64,000 bases of DNA from Azoarcus sp. KH32C (GTDB lineage Bacteria; Pseudomonadota; Gammaproteobacteria; Burkholderiales; Rhodocyclaceae), in contig NC_020516.1 of the NCBI RefSeq assembly GCF_000349945.1, positions 2,542,001 through 2,606,000 on the forward strand, read 5' to 3'. Under the pieces are notes generated by a model. It was given only the letters and a program-made list of their open reading frames with translations, had not been told where the DNA came from and did not search any database. Below are positions 1-10,435 of the stretch, one piece after another (position 1 is the stretch's first letter; each line of letters begins with the position of its first letter). Made by a program: the position numbers and the translations under genes.

Positions 1-2310
<2,310 letters not shown>

Positions 2311-2374
2311 GAGGGACTGCTCACAGGGGCCCGTTCCGGCGGATCGCCGGTCGGGCGCGTGGATCGTGTTTGGT

Positions 2375-2761
2375 TCAGGCGTTCGCGGTCGCGGCTTCGT
2401 ACGCGGCGGCATCGAGCAGGCCGCCGACGTCGGCTGCGTTGTCCGGGCGGATCTTGAAGAGCCACGCGGCGTAGGCGTCCGTATTGACGGACTCGGGCGC
2501 ATCGACGGCATCGCCGTTTGCCGCGATCACTTCGCCCGCGACCGGGGCGTAGATGTCGGAAGCCGCCTTGACCGATTCGATCACCGCGCAGGCTTCGCCG
2601 GCGCCCAGCTTGCGGCCGACTTCGGGCAGTTCGAGGAAGACGACGTCGCCGAGGGCTTCCTGGGCGTGGTCGGTGACGCCGATCGTCAGGGTGCCGTCGG
2701 CTTCGACGCGAATCCATTCATGCGACGCGGTGTACTTCAGATCGGCGGGAACTTGGCTCAT
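2375..2761 (-). CDS. gcvH: Glycine cleavage system H protein
   Basis: A 128-residue lipoyl carrier that shuttles the aminomethyl intermediate between GcvP, GcvT and lipoamide dehydrogenase. The lipoylation site is K65 in IESVKAASDIYAP, and the N-terminal signature YTASHEWIRVE is typical of GcvH. Length matches the family (125-130 residues). It lies between gcvT (87-base gap upstream) and gcvP (64-base gap downstream), all leftward, so it is transcribed from the glycine-riboswitch leader in front of gcvT. Confidence 0.98.
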   Translation of the reverse strand: MSQVPADLKYTASHEWIRVEADGTLTIGVTDHAQEALGDVVFLELPEVGRKLGAGEACAVIESVKAASDIYAPVAGEVIAANGDAVDAPESVNTDAYAAWLFKIRPDNAADVGGLLDAAAYEAATANA

Positions 2762-2848
2762 GGTGTGCTCCAGAGGGTAAGGGTCGGTACCGGGCCGGCC
2801 AGGTACCGTTTTTCGGGTTGATTCGCGGAGTGGCGGCGCAGGTCCGGA

Positions 2849-3931
2849 TCAGACCAGCGCCTTGCCGTTGCGGACGAAGGGCAGCTTGGCGGTCCGTGCC
2901 TTCAGGCGACGGCCGCGGATATCGACTTCGACGGATTCGCCGGCTTCGACGCCGAGCGGCAGGCGGGCAAAGGCGATGGACTTTTCGAGCGAAGGAGAGA
3001 AGGTGCCGCTCGTCGTCTCACCGTCGCCCTGGGAAGTGAATACGGTCATGTGCGAACGCAGGACGCCCTTGTCCTCGAGGATCAGGCCCAGCACGTTCCG
3101 GCTCGCCGGCTTGGCGAGCAGCGCAGCCTTGCCGACGAAATCGCGCGATTCGTCTTTCAGGTCCACCGTCCAGCTGAGGCCGGCGTCGAGTGGCGAAACG
3201 TCGTCGTCCATGTCCTGGCCGTAGAGGTTCATCCCGGCTTCCAGGCGCAGCGTGTCGCGCGCCCCCAGGCCGCACGGCTTTACGCCAGCCTGCACGAGGG
3301 CATTCCAGACTTCGGCAGCACGAGTCGCGGGCAGGGCAAGCTCGAAGCCGTCTTCGCCGGTGTAGCCGGTGCGCGCGACGAGGAATTCCCCGACTTGGGC
3401 GGCGCTGAATGGCTTCAGGCCTTCGCTGGCAGTGCGGGTTTCGGGCAGTGCGAGCCAGGTCTTTTCACGCGCGGCAGGGCCTTGCACGGCGATCATCGCG
3501 AGGTCGCGGCGGCTCGTCAGCGTCACGTTGGACGCGGTCGCGGCAATGCGTTCCCGCATCCATGCAACATCCTTGTCGGCGGTGCCGGCATTGACGACGA
3601 TGCGGTAGGAAGTCGGGTTGAAGTAGTAGACGATCAGATCGTCGATGACGCCGCCTTGGGGGTTCAGCATGCAGCTATATAGTGCCTTGCCTGGTTCCTT
3701 CAGTTTGGCGACGTCGTTTGCCAGCAGCCCGCGCAGCCACGTCGTCGAGTCCGGGCCTTCGAGATCGAGCGCAAGCATGTGGGATACGTCGAACATGCCT
3801 GCATCGCGCCGTACGGCATGGTGCTCTTCGATCTGCGAGCCGTAGTTCACCGGCATGTCCCAGCCGGCGAAATCGACCATGCGTGCACCGGCTGCAACGT
3901 GGGTGGCATGAAGAGGGGTTTGTCTGGACAC
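2849..3931 (-). CDS. gcvT: Glycine cleavage system T protein (aminomethyltransferase)
   Basis: The T-protein transfers the methylene carbon from the aminomethyl-lipoyl arm of GcvH to tetrahydrofolate and releases ammonia. The chosen start is a GTG giving VSRQTPLHATHVAAGARMVDF, preceded by AGGAG seven bases upstream. This yields 360 residues, the usual family length. The open frame continues about 125 codons further upstream, but that part overlaps the riboswitch and terminator and is not coding. Recognisable motifs are MVDFAGWDMPVNYG near the N-terminus, YTGEDGFEL in the middle and GLGARDTLRLEAGMNLYG. It is the first gene of gcvTHP. Confidence 0.97.
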   Translation of the reverse strand: MSRQTPLHATHVAAGARMVDFAGWDMPVNYGSQIEEHHAVRRDAGMFDVSHMLALDLEGPDSTTWLRGLLANDVAKLKEPGKALYSCMLNPQGGVIDDLIVYYFNPTSYRIVVNAGTADKDVAWMRERIAATASNVTLTSRRDLAMIAVQGPAAREKTWLALPETRTASEGLKPFSAAQVGEFLVARTGYTGEDGFELALPATRAAEVWNALVQAGVKPCGLGARDTLRLEAGMNLYGQDMDDDVSPLDAGLSWTVDLKDESRDFVGKAALLAKPASRNVLGLILEDKGVLRSHMTVFTSQGDGETTSGTFSPSLEKSIAFARLPLGVEAGESVEVDIRGRRLKARTAKLPFVRNGKALV

Positions 3932-3977
3932 GGGGGGCTCCTGAGAATGCGCGGACGGAATCGGAATTTCGAGGTCT

Positions 3978-4021
3978 AAAAAACGAAACGGGGCGAGGCC
4001 CATTTCATTGAGCATCGCCCC
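3978..4021 (-). terminator. Intrinsic terminator in the gcvT leader (riboswitch expression platform)
   Basis: Read leftward, a 7-bp GGGGCGA/UCGCCCC stem with an 18-base loop is followed by GUUUCGUUUUUU. It begins right at the 3' end of the second glycine aptamer, so aptamer folding can decide whether it forms. Glycine binding would be expected to prevent termination and switch gcvTHP on. The direction of control is inferred from known glycine riboswitches. Confidence 0.8.
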
Positions 4022-4206
4022 ATCTGTCCTTTGTACCTGAGAGATTCCGGCCGTGGCCGGGTGCCCCTTCGGTGGATGCGCCAGCCGGCACATTCGTGCG
4101 ACCCGCATCGCTCTCCAGAATTGCGTTCTGTCGGCGGTCCTTTTGCCTGAGCGATTCCGGGGGGTTACGCCTTCGGCGACTCCGAGGGGGAGTTCTCTCC
4201 CGCACG
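4018..4206 (-). promoter_or_regulatory. Tandem glycine riboswitch (two aptamers)
   Basis: The leftward transcript carries two copies of the gcvT aptamer. Aptamer 1 lies at about 4205-4133: it opens with GCGGGAGAGAAC and closes with CGCUCAGGCAAAAGGACCGCC. Aptamer 2 lies at about 4120-4018: it opens with UGGAGAGCGAUGCGGG and closes with UCUCUCAGGUACAAAGGACAGA. The GGAGAG and CUCAGG-NNAAAGGAC consensus elements are present twice, separated by about 12 bases. A terminator follows directly, and the next gene is gcvT. This is the classic arrangement for glycine sensing. Confidence 0.95.
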
Positions 4207-4214
4207 ACGGGCGG

Positions 4215-4243
4215 ACGATACCACCGCGAAGACTTGCTGGCAA
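4215..4243 (-). promoter_or_regulatory. Sigma-70-type promoter for the gcv operon
   Basis: Read leftward: -35 TTGCCA (4243-4238), a 17-bp spacer, then -10 TATCGT (4220-4215). The predicted start lies just upstream of the first glycine aptamer. Spacing is ideal; the -10 box is only a moderate match. Confidence 0.5.
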
Positions 4244-4322
4244 CGGGCCGGAGAGGGTGTTTGTTATGATGGCGATTTCCAGGTGGAGCGATGGGTGATA
4301 ACGCGTCACTCATATGACATAG

Positions 4323-5159
4323 ATGCAGATCAATGCGGACCTCCATTGCCACTCGACCGTATCGGATGGTTGGCTGACGCCAACCGACGTCGTGCGGCGA
4401 GCCGCGGCCAATAGCGTGGCCCTGCTCGCGCTGACGGATCACGACGAGGTCGGCGGTATCGACGAGGCATGCGGCGAAGCGCTGCGGCTGGGTGTGCGCC
4501 TGCTGCCCGGCGTCGAAATTTCGGTGACCTTCCTCAAGGAGACCGTGCATGTTGTCGGGCTCGGGATCGACCATCGCGACCGGCAGCTGCTCGAGGGCCT
4601 GGAAAGCGTACGCAGCGGACGTGTGCAGCGCGCAAGGAAGATGAGTGCGGCGCTCGATGCCGCCGGGATTCACGGCACCTTCGAGGGCGCATCTCGCCTC
4701 GCCCGCAATCCGGCGATGGTGGGACGTGCCCATTTCGCCCGGTATATTGTGTCGACCGGTTTGATGCCGGATGTGAGTACCGTGTTCCAGTATTATCTGG
4801 CGCGGGGTAAGCCCGGGTACGTCGAGCACGAATGGGCGAGCCTCGACGATGCCGTTCGCTGGATTCGCGGCGCGGGAGGTGTGGCTGTATTGGCGCACCC
4901 GGCGCGCTATCGCTTGTCGACCGACGAGTTGCATCGACTGCTCGATCGCTTCGTCGCCTGTGGCGGGGAAGGGATCGAGGTGGTTGCGGGAGCGCACACC
5001 GAGGCCGAGACGGTCAAGTTTGCGGCAATTGCCCGCCGTTGGGGACTGCTGGCGTCGCGAGCTTCCGACTTCCATGGCGAAGGCGAGAGTTCCGTCGATC
5101 TGGGCCGCAGCAGCAATCTGCCGCCCGACCTGACTCCTGTCTGGACGCGATTCGTCTAG
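4323..5159 (+). CDS. PHP-domain phosphoesterase (RNase AM / YciV family)
   Basis: A 278-residue PHP-family metal-dependent phosphoesterase. Metal-binding motifs visible are H8-C-H10 in DLHCHST, TDHDEVGG with H40, the PGVEIS stretch with E65, LAHPARY and the C-terminal ASDFHGEG. Characterised relatives hydrolyse 3',5'-nucleoside bisphosphates and trim RNA 5' ends (E. coli YciV). The gene diverges from the gcv riboswitch promoter. It heads a rightward run with the Sua5/YciO gene, a neighbourhood often seen in Betaproteobacteria and also in enterics near trp genes. The precise substrate is assigned by family only. Confidence 0.88.
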   Translation: MQINADLHCHSTVSDGWLTPTDVVRRAAANSVALLALTDHDEVGGIDEACGEALRLGVRLLPGVEISVTFLKETVHVVGLGIDHRDRQLLEGLESVRSGRVQRARKMSAALDAAGIHGTFEGASRLARNPAMVGRAHFARYIVSTGLMPDVSTVFQYYLARGKPGYVEHEWASLDDAVRWIRGAGGVAVLAHPARYRLSTDELHRLLDRFVACGGEGIEVVAGAHTEAETVKFAAIARRWGLLASRASDFHGEGESSVDLGRSSNLPPDLTPVWTRFV

Positions 5160-5206
5160 GTCTGCGAGTCGTACTATCAAAAAAAACAGAGAATCGGACA
5201 CTTAGC

Positions 5207-5839
5207 ATGGCGCAGTATTTTTCCTTGCACCCGGAGCACCCCCAGCCGCGCTTGATCCGCCAGGCCGCGGAGATCATGCGAGCGGGTGGGCTCGTCGCCT
5301 TTCCCACGGATTCGGCGTATGCCCTTGGGGGCATTACGGGCGATTCCGATCTGCTGCAGCGCATCCGCCGTATTCGCGGCGTCGATGAGCGGCACCATTT
5401 CACCCTCATGTGTCGCGACCTGTCCGAGATCGCGACGTACGCCCGCGTGGATAATTCCCAGTACCGCCTGCTGAAGGCGACGACGCCGGGGCCTTACACG
5501 TTCATTCTGGAGGGAACCCGGGAGTTGCCGCGTCGTCTGCTTCACCCGAAGCGCAAGACGATCGGACTGCGCGTGCCGGAACATCCGGTTGTCGCCGCGC
5601 TGCTCTCCGAGTTGAACGAGCCCATTCTGACCTCGACGCTCTTGTTGCCCGGCGAGGATTTGCCGCTGACCGATCCCGAGGAAATCCGGACGACGCTCGA
5701 AAAACAGGTGGATCTCGTCATCGAGGCCGGATTCTGCGGTCCCGAGGCAACGTCGGTGATCGATCTGACATCAGGTTCCCCGGTTCTGGTTCGGGCAGGG
5801 CGCGGTGATCTCGCGCCGTTCGGCCTCGAAGCAAACTAG
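5207..5839 (+). CDS. Sua5/YciO/YrdC-family protein (L-threonylcarbamoyladenylate synthase-like)
   Basis: A 210-residue YrdC-domain protein. The ATG was chosen because MAQYFSLHPEHPQPRLI is the usual YciO-type N-terminus; the frame itself opens much further upstream over the PHP gene. The nucleotide-binding core is visible as GGLVAFPTDSAYALGG and, later, KRKTIGLRVPEHP. Members with full activity make threonylcarbamoyl-AMP for the t6A modification of ANN-decoding tRNAs. The YciO branch is less active and its role is unclear. Length fits YciO rather than the longer Sua5. It lies 47 bases after the PHP gene. Confidence 0.85.
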   Translation: MAQYFSLHPEHPQPRLIRQAAEIMRAGGLVAFPTDSAYALGGITGDSDLLQRIRRIRGVDERHHFTLMCRDLSEIATYARVDNSQYRLLKATTPGPYTFILEGTRELPRRLLHPKRKTIGLRVPEHPVVAALLSELNEPILTSTLLLPGEDLPLTDPEEIRTTLEKQVDLVIEAGFCGPEATSVIDLTSGSPVLVRAGRGDLAPFGLEAN

Positions 5840-5934
5840 TGTGCGACACGCCGATCCGAGCGGCGGAGGAACTGACCGTCGTGCGATGGCCATGGCGTCG
5901 TCTGCTAGAATCACTCGTTTAACGCCGTAAATCC

Positions 5935-6594
5935 ATGGATTCGCTGATCACAACCCTCGCTATCTGGGCGCTGCCGGTATTGCTTGCCATTACGCTTCAC
6001 GAGGCGGCGCATGGTTACGTGGCGAGGCATTTCGGCGATCCAACCGCAGACCGGGCGGGGCGCATAACGCTCAATCCCTTCAAGCACATCGATCCGATTG
6101 GTACGTTGCTGGTTCCGGGTCTGATTCTGGCGGTGAGTTCGTTGTTCGGCGGTGGCGGAATGCTTTTCGGCTGGGCCAAGCCGGTTCCGGTCGACTTCAG
6201 TCGCCTTCGGAAGCCGAAGGCGGACATGCTGTGGGTGGCTGCGGCCGGCCCATTCGTGAACTTCCTGATGGCGCTCGGTTGGGCGCTGCTGGTCAAGGCC
6301 GCGCTGCTCAATCCTACGAACGTCTATGCCGAACCCATGATCGAGATGGGCAAGGCAGGCATCCAGATCAATACGGTGCTGATGGTGCTCAATCTCTTGC
6401 CGATCCCTCCGCTCGACGGGGGACGGATCGCAGTGAGCCTGCTGCCGCACCGCCTTGCGTGGAAGTTTTCGCGACTCGAGCCGTACGGCTTCCCGCTTCT
6501 CCTTCTCTTGTTGTTCAGTGGCATCCTCGGACAGATTCTTTGGCCGCTGATTGCGCTTTTCCGTATCTTCCTCGCGACGCTTTTCGGATTCTAG
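5935..6594 (+). CDS. Site-2 protease-type integral membrane metallopeptidase (M50)
   Basis: A 219-residue membrane protein of the M50 family. The zinc motif HEAAH is at residues 22-26, within the first transmembrane helix. NPFKHIDPIGT follows, and the third zinc ligand is in LLPIPPLDGGR. Several hydrophobic helices are evident, including a Leu-rich C-terminal one. Substrates are unknown for this short single-domain class. It sits 6 bases before trpS, and the M50-trpS-scpA-scpB order is common in Betaproteobacteria. Confidence 0.9.
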   Translation: MDSLITTLAIWALPVLLAITLHEAAHGYVARHFGDPTADRAGRITLNPFKHIDPIGTLLVPGLILAVSSLFGGGGMLFGWAKPVPVDFSRLRKPKADMLWVAAAGPFVNFLMALGWALLVKAALLNPTNVYAEPMIEMGKAGIQINTVLMVLNLLPIPPLDGGRIAVSLLPHRLAWKFSRLEPYGFPLLLLLLFSGILGQILWPLIALFRIFLATLFGF

Positions 6595-6600
6595 AAAACC

Positions 6601-7803
6601 ATGTACGCAGAACGCGTTCTTTCCGGCATGCGCCCGACCGGGCGCCTCCATCTCGGCCATTACCACGGCGTCCTCAAGAACTGGGTCCAGCTCCAGAATG
6701 ATTATCCGTGTCTGTTCTTCGTTGCGGACTGGCATGCTCTGACGACGTCCTACGACAGCCCCGAGGTGATCGCCGACAGCGTGTGGGACATGCTCATCGA
6801 CTGGTTGGCCGCCGGGGTCGATCCCGAGAAGGCGACGATCTTCATTCAGTCGAGAGTCCCCCAGCACGCCGAACTGCACCTGCTGCTGTCGATGATCTCG
6901 CCGGTCGGCTGGCTCGAGCGCGTTCCCACATACAAGGACCAGCAGGAAAAGCTCGCGCATAAGGACCTGTCGACCTACGGCTTCCTCGGCTATCCCTTGC
7001 TGATGTCTGCCGACATCCTGCTGTATCGAGCGGACAAGGTTCCGGTCGGGGAAGACCAACTGCCCCATGTCGAATTCACCCGCGAGATCGCCCGCCGCTT
7101 CAATCACATGTTCGGTCGCGAGCCGGGTTTCGAGGACAAGGCCAAGGAAGCGGTCAAGAAACTCGGCGGGAAGAAGGCCAAGCTGTTCGAAGAACTGCGC
7201 AAGCGCTTCCAGCAGGAAGGCGACGCCGCGGCGCTCGAGCAGGGCAGGGTGCTGCTCAAGGAGTCGGGCAGTGTCGGCCATGAGGATTTGGAGCGGCTGT
7301 ATGGCTACCTCGAAGGCAGCGGCAAGACGATCCTCGTCGAGGCCGGCGCGCTGCTGACCGAGGCCGCTCGCATGCCTGGGCTGGATGGGCAGAAGATGTC
7401 CAAGAGTTACGGAAACACCATCTTCCTGCGGGAAGAGCCCGACGTCGTGTCGAAGAAGATCCGGACGATGCAGACCGATCCGGCTCGGGTGCGCCGCACC
7501 GACCCGGGTGACCCGGACAAGTGCCCAGTGTGGCAATTCCATCTCATCTATTCCGACGACGATACGCGCAAGTGGGTTCAGCAGGGCTGCCGCAGCGCGG
7601 GAATCGGTTGCATCGAGTGCAAGCAGCCTGTGATCGACGGTGTGCTCCGCGAGCAGGTCGCGATGCGCGAGCGCGCCCAGCCCTACATCGAGGATCCGTC
7701 GCTCGTGCGCCGCATCGTTGCGCAAGGGTGCGAGCGGGCCAGCGCATTGGCGGAAGAAACGATGCGCGATGTGCGTGAAGCGATGGGCTTGTCGTATCGC
7801 TGA
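6601..7803 (+). CDS. trpS: Tryptophanyl-tRNA synthetase
   Basis: A class I aminoacyl-tRNA synthetase that charges tRNA-Trp. The HIGH-like motif is HLGH at residues 17-20 within SGMRPTGRLHLGHYHG, and KMSKS is at residues 265-269. The protein is 400 residues, about 65 longer than the E. coli enzyme. The extra length is a Lys/Glu-rich segment between roughly residues 180 and 250, just before the KMSKS region. It is likely cotranscribed with the upstream M50 protease and the scp genes. Confidence 0.96.
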   Translation: MYAERVLSGMRPTGRLHLGHYHGVLKNWVQLQNDYPCLFFVADWHALTTSYDSPEVIADSVWDMLIDWLAAGVDPEKATIFIQSRVPQHAELHLLLSMISPVGWLERVPTYKDQQEKLAHKDLSTYGFLGYPLLMSADILLYRADKVPVGEDQLPHVEFTREIARRFNHMFGREPGFEDKAKEAVKKLGGKKAKLFEELRKRFQQEGDAAALEQGRVLLKESGSVGHEDLERLYGYLEGSGKTILVEAGALLTEAARMPGLDGQKMSKSYGNTIFLREEPDVVSKKIRTMQTDPARVRRTDPGDPDKCPVWQFHLIYSDDDTRKWVQQGCRSAGIGCIECKQPVIDGVLREQVAMRERAQPYIEDPSLVRRIVAQGCERASALAEETMRDVREAMGLSYR

Positions 7804-7866
7804 GGCGACTTGTCGGGCACCGAGACTCCCCGGTCTGCCCGGCCCGCTCCTCGTGAATAGTGCAAG

Positions 7867-8697
7867 ATGAACCTGCCTCTGGAACTCGCGCCGCTTGAAA
7901 CGGCAGCGCAGCTCGACGCGGTGGCCCGCCTGTACGGCGAGCCGCTGCTCGAGTTGCCGAAGGATCTGTACATTCCCCCGGACGCCCTCGAAGTCTTTCT
8001 CGAGGCGTTCGAGGGGCCGCTCGACCTGCTGCTGTACTTGATCCGCAAGTCCAACCTCAACATCCTCGATATCCCGATGGCGCCGTTGACCTCGCAGTAC
8101 CTGGTCTACGTCGAGGCAATGCGCCGACACAATCTCGAGCTCGCCGCCGATTACCTCCTCATGGCGGCGACGTTGCTGGAGATCAAGTCGCGTACGCTCT
8201 TGCCGCGTCCGCCTCGGGCCGACGAAGACGAGGCCGGGGACCCCCGGGCCGAACTCGTGCGGCGTCTGCTCGAATACGAGCAGATGAAGCAGGCCGGGGC
8301 GAGGCTGGATTCGATGCCGCGTGTCGAACGCGATCACGAGTGGGTGAGCATTTTCGTTGCGGAGAAGGTTGTCGAACGGTTGCCCGAAGTCAGCTTGCAT
8401 GATCTGCAGCTCGCGTGGCTGAAGATCATGAAGAAGGCGCGCCTTAGCCAGCATCACCAGGTCAAGCGCGAAGAGCTGTCGGTGCGCGAGCACATGACGA
8501 TGATCATGCGCAAGCTCTCGGACGGCGCCTTCGTCGTCTTCGACGCCCTGTTCGATGTGGAGTACGGAGCCGCGGGTCTCGTCGTCAGTTTCCTGGCCGT
8601 GCTCGAGCTGGTGAAGGAGAAGCTCGTTCACGTGTCGCAGAACGAGCCGTTTGCGCCGATCTATGTGAAACTCAGCGATGCAGCCACAGACGCCTGA
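7867..8697 (+). CDS. scpA: Segregation and condensation protein A
   Basis: ScpA is the kleisin subunit that bridges the SMC heads in the SMC-ScpAB condensin. The protein has 276 residues. The family N-terminal block FEGPLDLLLYLIRKSNLNILDIPMAP and the helix-rich LEIKSRTLLP segment are clear, and a winged-helix C-terminus is expected. Its end overlaps the start of scpB by 20 bases, so the two are translationally coupled. Confidence 0.95.
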   Translation: MNLPLELAPLETAAQLDAVARLYGEPLLELPKDLYIPPDALEVFLEAFEGPLDLLLYLIRKSNLNILDIPMAPLTSQYLVYVEAMRRHNLELAADYLLMAATLLEIKSRTLLPRPPRADEDEAGDPRAELVRRLLEYEQMKQAGARLDSMPRVERDHEWVSIFVAEKVVERLPEVSLHDLQLAWLKIMKKARLSQHHQVKREELSVREHMTMIMRKLSDGAFVVFDALFDVEYGAAGLVVSFLAVLELVKEKLVHVSQNEPFAPIYVKLSDAATDA

Positions 8698-9271
8698 CGA
8701 CTACAAGCGAGTGATCGAAACGGTGCTGCTCGCCGCCCCGTCGCCGCTTCCGGTTGCCGAGCTGCGCAGGCTCTTCGATCCGGATCCCGGCGCCGATCTG
8801 ATTCGTCGGCTGCTCGACGAACTGCGCGCCGATTGGTCCGATCGCGGCGCGGAACTAATCCAGGTGGCGTCCGGCTGGCGATTCCAGACGCGCCCCGAGT
8901 ATCAGGTCTTTCTCGATCGCCTCAAGGAGGAGAGGCCGCCGCGGTATTCGCGCGCCGTGCTGGAAACACTAGCGATCATCGCCTATCGTCAGCCGGTCAC
9001 CCGCGGTGACATCGAGGATATTCGCGGCGTAGCGGTCTCGCCCAATGTATTGAAGACGCTGGAGTCACGAGGCTGGGTGGATATCGTGGGCCATCGCGAC
9101 ACGCCCGGCCGTCCAGCACTCTTTGCCACGACCCGGCGATTTCTCGACGAGCTCGGGCTCAGGAGCCTGACCGAGTTGCCGGCATTAACCGAAATAGAAA
9201 GGATCATGGATCTTGTCGACACCAAAGAGATCGAGGAGTCCCCTGCGGCCTCCCCAGAAGAAGAAAGTTGA
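8678..9271 (+). CDS. scpB: Segregation and condensation protein B
   Basis: ScpB is the winged-helix (kite) partner of ScpA in the SMC complex. The 197-residue protein has the conserved segment LETLAIIAYRQPVTRGDIEDIRGV and the second winged helix LESRGWVDIVGHRDTPGRPALFATT. The start overlaps scpA by 20 bases. The C-terminus overlaps the TTG start of rluB by 59 bases, which is an unusually long overlap. Confidence 0.95.
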   Translation: MQPQTPDDYKRVIETVLLAAPSPLPVAELRRLFDPDPGADLIRRLLDELRADWSDRGAELIQVASGWRFQTRPEYQVFLDRLKEERPPRYSRAVLETLAIIAYRQPVTRGDIEDIRGVAVSPNVLKTLESRGWVDIVGHRDTPGRPALFATTRRFLDELGLRSLTELPALTEIERIMDLVDTKEIEESPAASPEEES

Positions 9272-10220
9272 GCCGGCAGTCGAGGCGAAGGGCGCCCGCC
9301 GTCCGCGAATTGACGATCCCGGTCGCGAAGCGCCGGCTACCGAGCGCCCGGCGCGGGGACAGCATGCCGGCCGCGCCGCCCGCGGGCCGGCTTCGTCGGA
9401 TGTCGGCGCCGAGCCGGAACGACTGCAAAAGGTTCTCGCCCGACTCGGCATCGGCTCGCGTCGAGAGGTCGAGGAATGGATGTCGGCCGGCAAGATCACC
9501 GTGAACGACCAGCCCGTCGAGCTCGGTCAGAAAGTGGGGCCCGGTGATCGGGTGAAGCTCAACGGGAAGCTCGTCCCGCTGCGCTTCGGCACCCGCGCGC
9601 CGCGCGTCCTGATCTACCACAAGCCGGAAGGTGAAATCGTCTCGCGCGAGGATCCGGAAGGTCGTCCGACGGTGTTCGAACGCCTCCCTTTGCTGCGCAA
9701 GGGGCGTTGGATCGCCGTCGGGCGTCTCGATTTCAACACCTCCGGATTGCTGCTGTTCACCAACGACGGCACGCTCGCCAACCAGTTGATGCACCCTCGG
9801 TACGAGTTGGAGCGGGAGTATGCAGTTCGCCTGTTAGGCGAGCTCACTGACGAGCAGATCGAGTCGCTTACCAGCGGTATTCAGCTGGAAGACGGCCTGG
9901 CCCGCTTTACCAGCCTGTCCGACCAAGGCGGGGAAGGGGCGAATCACTGGTACAAGGTCACGCTCTCCGAGGGGCGCAACCGAGAGGTTCGGCGTATGTT
10001 TGAGGCGGTCGGTTTGACCGTGAGCCGTCTGATGCGCGTGCGCTATGGTCCGGTGAGCCTGTCGTCGCGCCTGAAGCGCGGCATGTGGATGGAAATGCCT
10101 GAGGAGGAGGTGTGCGCCCTCGCCGGCCTGCCTAAGCCGCTGGGCCAGCGCAGCGCCCGTGCGGGTGACAAGGATAAGCCGGTGAAAGTGCATCGTACGA
10201 CGCCGCGCGATCGCGCCTGA
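9213..10220 (+). CDS. rluB: 23S rRNA pseudouridine synthase, RluB type
   Basis: An S4-domain pseudouridine synthase of the RsuA/RluB/E/F family, expected to modify 23S rRNA. A basic, low-complexity N-terminal arm of about 65 residues precedes the S4 domain (ERLQKVLARLGIGSRREVEEW). The catalytic aspartate is D173 in GRLDFNTSGLLLFTND. The only start in this frame near a ribosome site is TTG at 9213, with AAAGGA nine bases upstream, inside scpB. The assignment to RluB rather than RluE/F rests on its place after scpB and on the N-terminal extension. Confidence 0.88.
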   Translation: MSTPKRSRSPLRPPQKKKVEPAVEAKGARRPRIDDPGREAPATERPARGQHAGRAARGPASSDVGAEPERLQKVLARLGIGSRREVEEWMSAGKITVNDQPVELGQKVGPGDRVKLNGKLVPLRFGTRAPRVLIYHKPEGEIVSREDPEGRPTVFERLPLLRKGRWIAVGRLDFNTSGLLLFTNDGTLANQLMHPRYELEREYAVRLLGELTDEQIESLTSGIQLEDGLARFTSLSDQGGEGANHWYKVTLSEGRNREVRRMFEAVGLTVSRLMRVRYGPVSLSSRLKRGMWMEMPEEEVCALAGLPKPLGQRSARAGDKDKPVKVHRTTPRDRA

Positions 10221-10298
10221 TTCGATCGTTGCGTTCGAGGTCACGGATTGCCGGTGCGCCGGCAGTCCGTGGCAGGGTATTCCCTTTGCGCAGGATGA

Positions 10299-10327
10299 TT
10301 GCCTGTTTATGCGGGAGCCGCTATACT
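10299..10327 (+). promoter_or_regulatory. Sigma-70 promoter for the rimP-nusA-infB operon
   Basis: -35 TTGCCT, a 17-bp spacer and -10 TATACT. The predicted start near 10334 leaves a leader of about 100 bases before rimP. No gene lies between rluB and this promoter. Confidence 0.75.
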
Positions 10328-10397
10328 CTGTCGGCTAAGGCGAGTCCATAGGTAACTATTGGATGCCAGTAACTGGATTTGGATGTAATCATTGGGG

Positions 10398-10424
10398 ATG
10401 GGCGTTATGCCCATTTTTTATTTG
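10398..10424 (+). terminator. Attenuator-like hairpin in the rimP leader
   Basis: A 6-bp stem AUGGGC/GCCCAU with the loop GUUAU is followed by UUUUUAUUUG. It lies 12 bases before the rimP start codon and about 65 bases after the predicted transcription start. Since it precedes nusA (a termination factor), it may be an autoregulatory premature terminator, comparable to the rimP leaders known in enterics. The regulatory role is inferred. Confidence 0.55.
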
Positions 10425-10435
10425 TGGGCGCGAAA

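Noticed and set aside
5911..8631. 906-codon open frame on the reverse strand over the M50, trpS and scpA genes
   Set aside because: It is antisense to three well-supported genes, its translation is Arg/His/Leu-rich without domain character, and it has no ribosome site. GC-rich third positions explain it.
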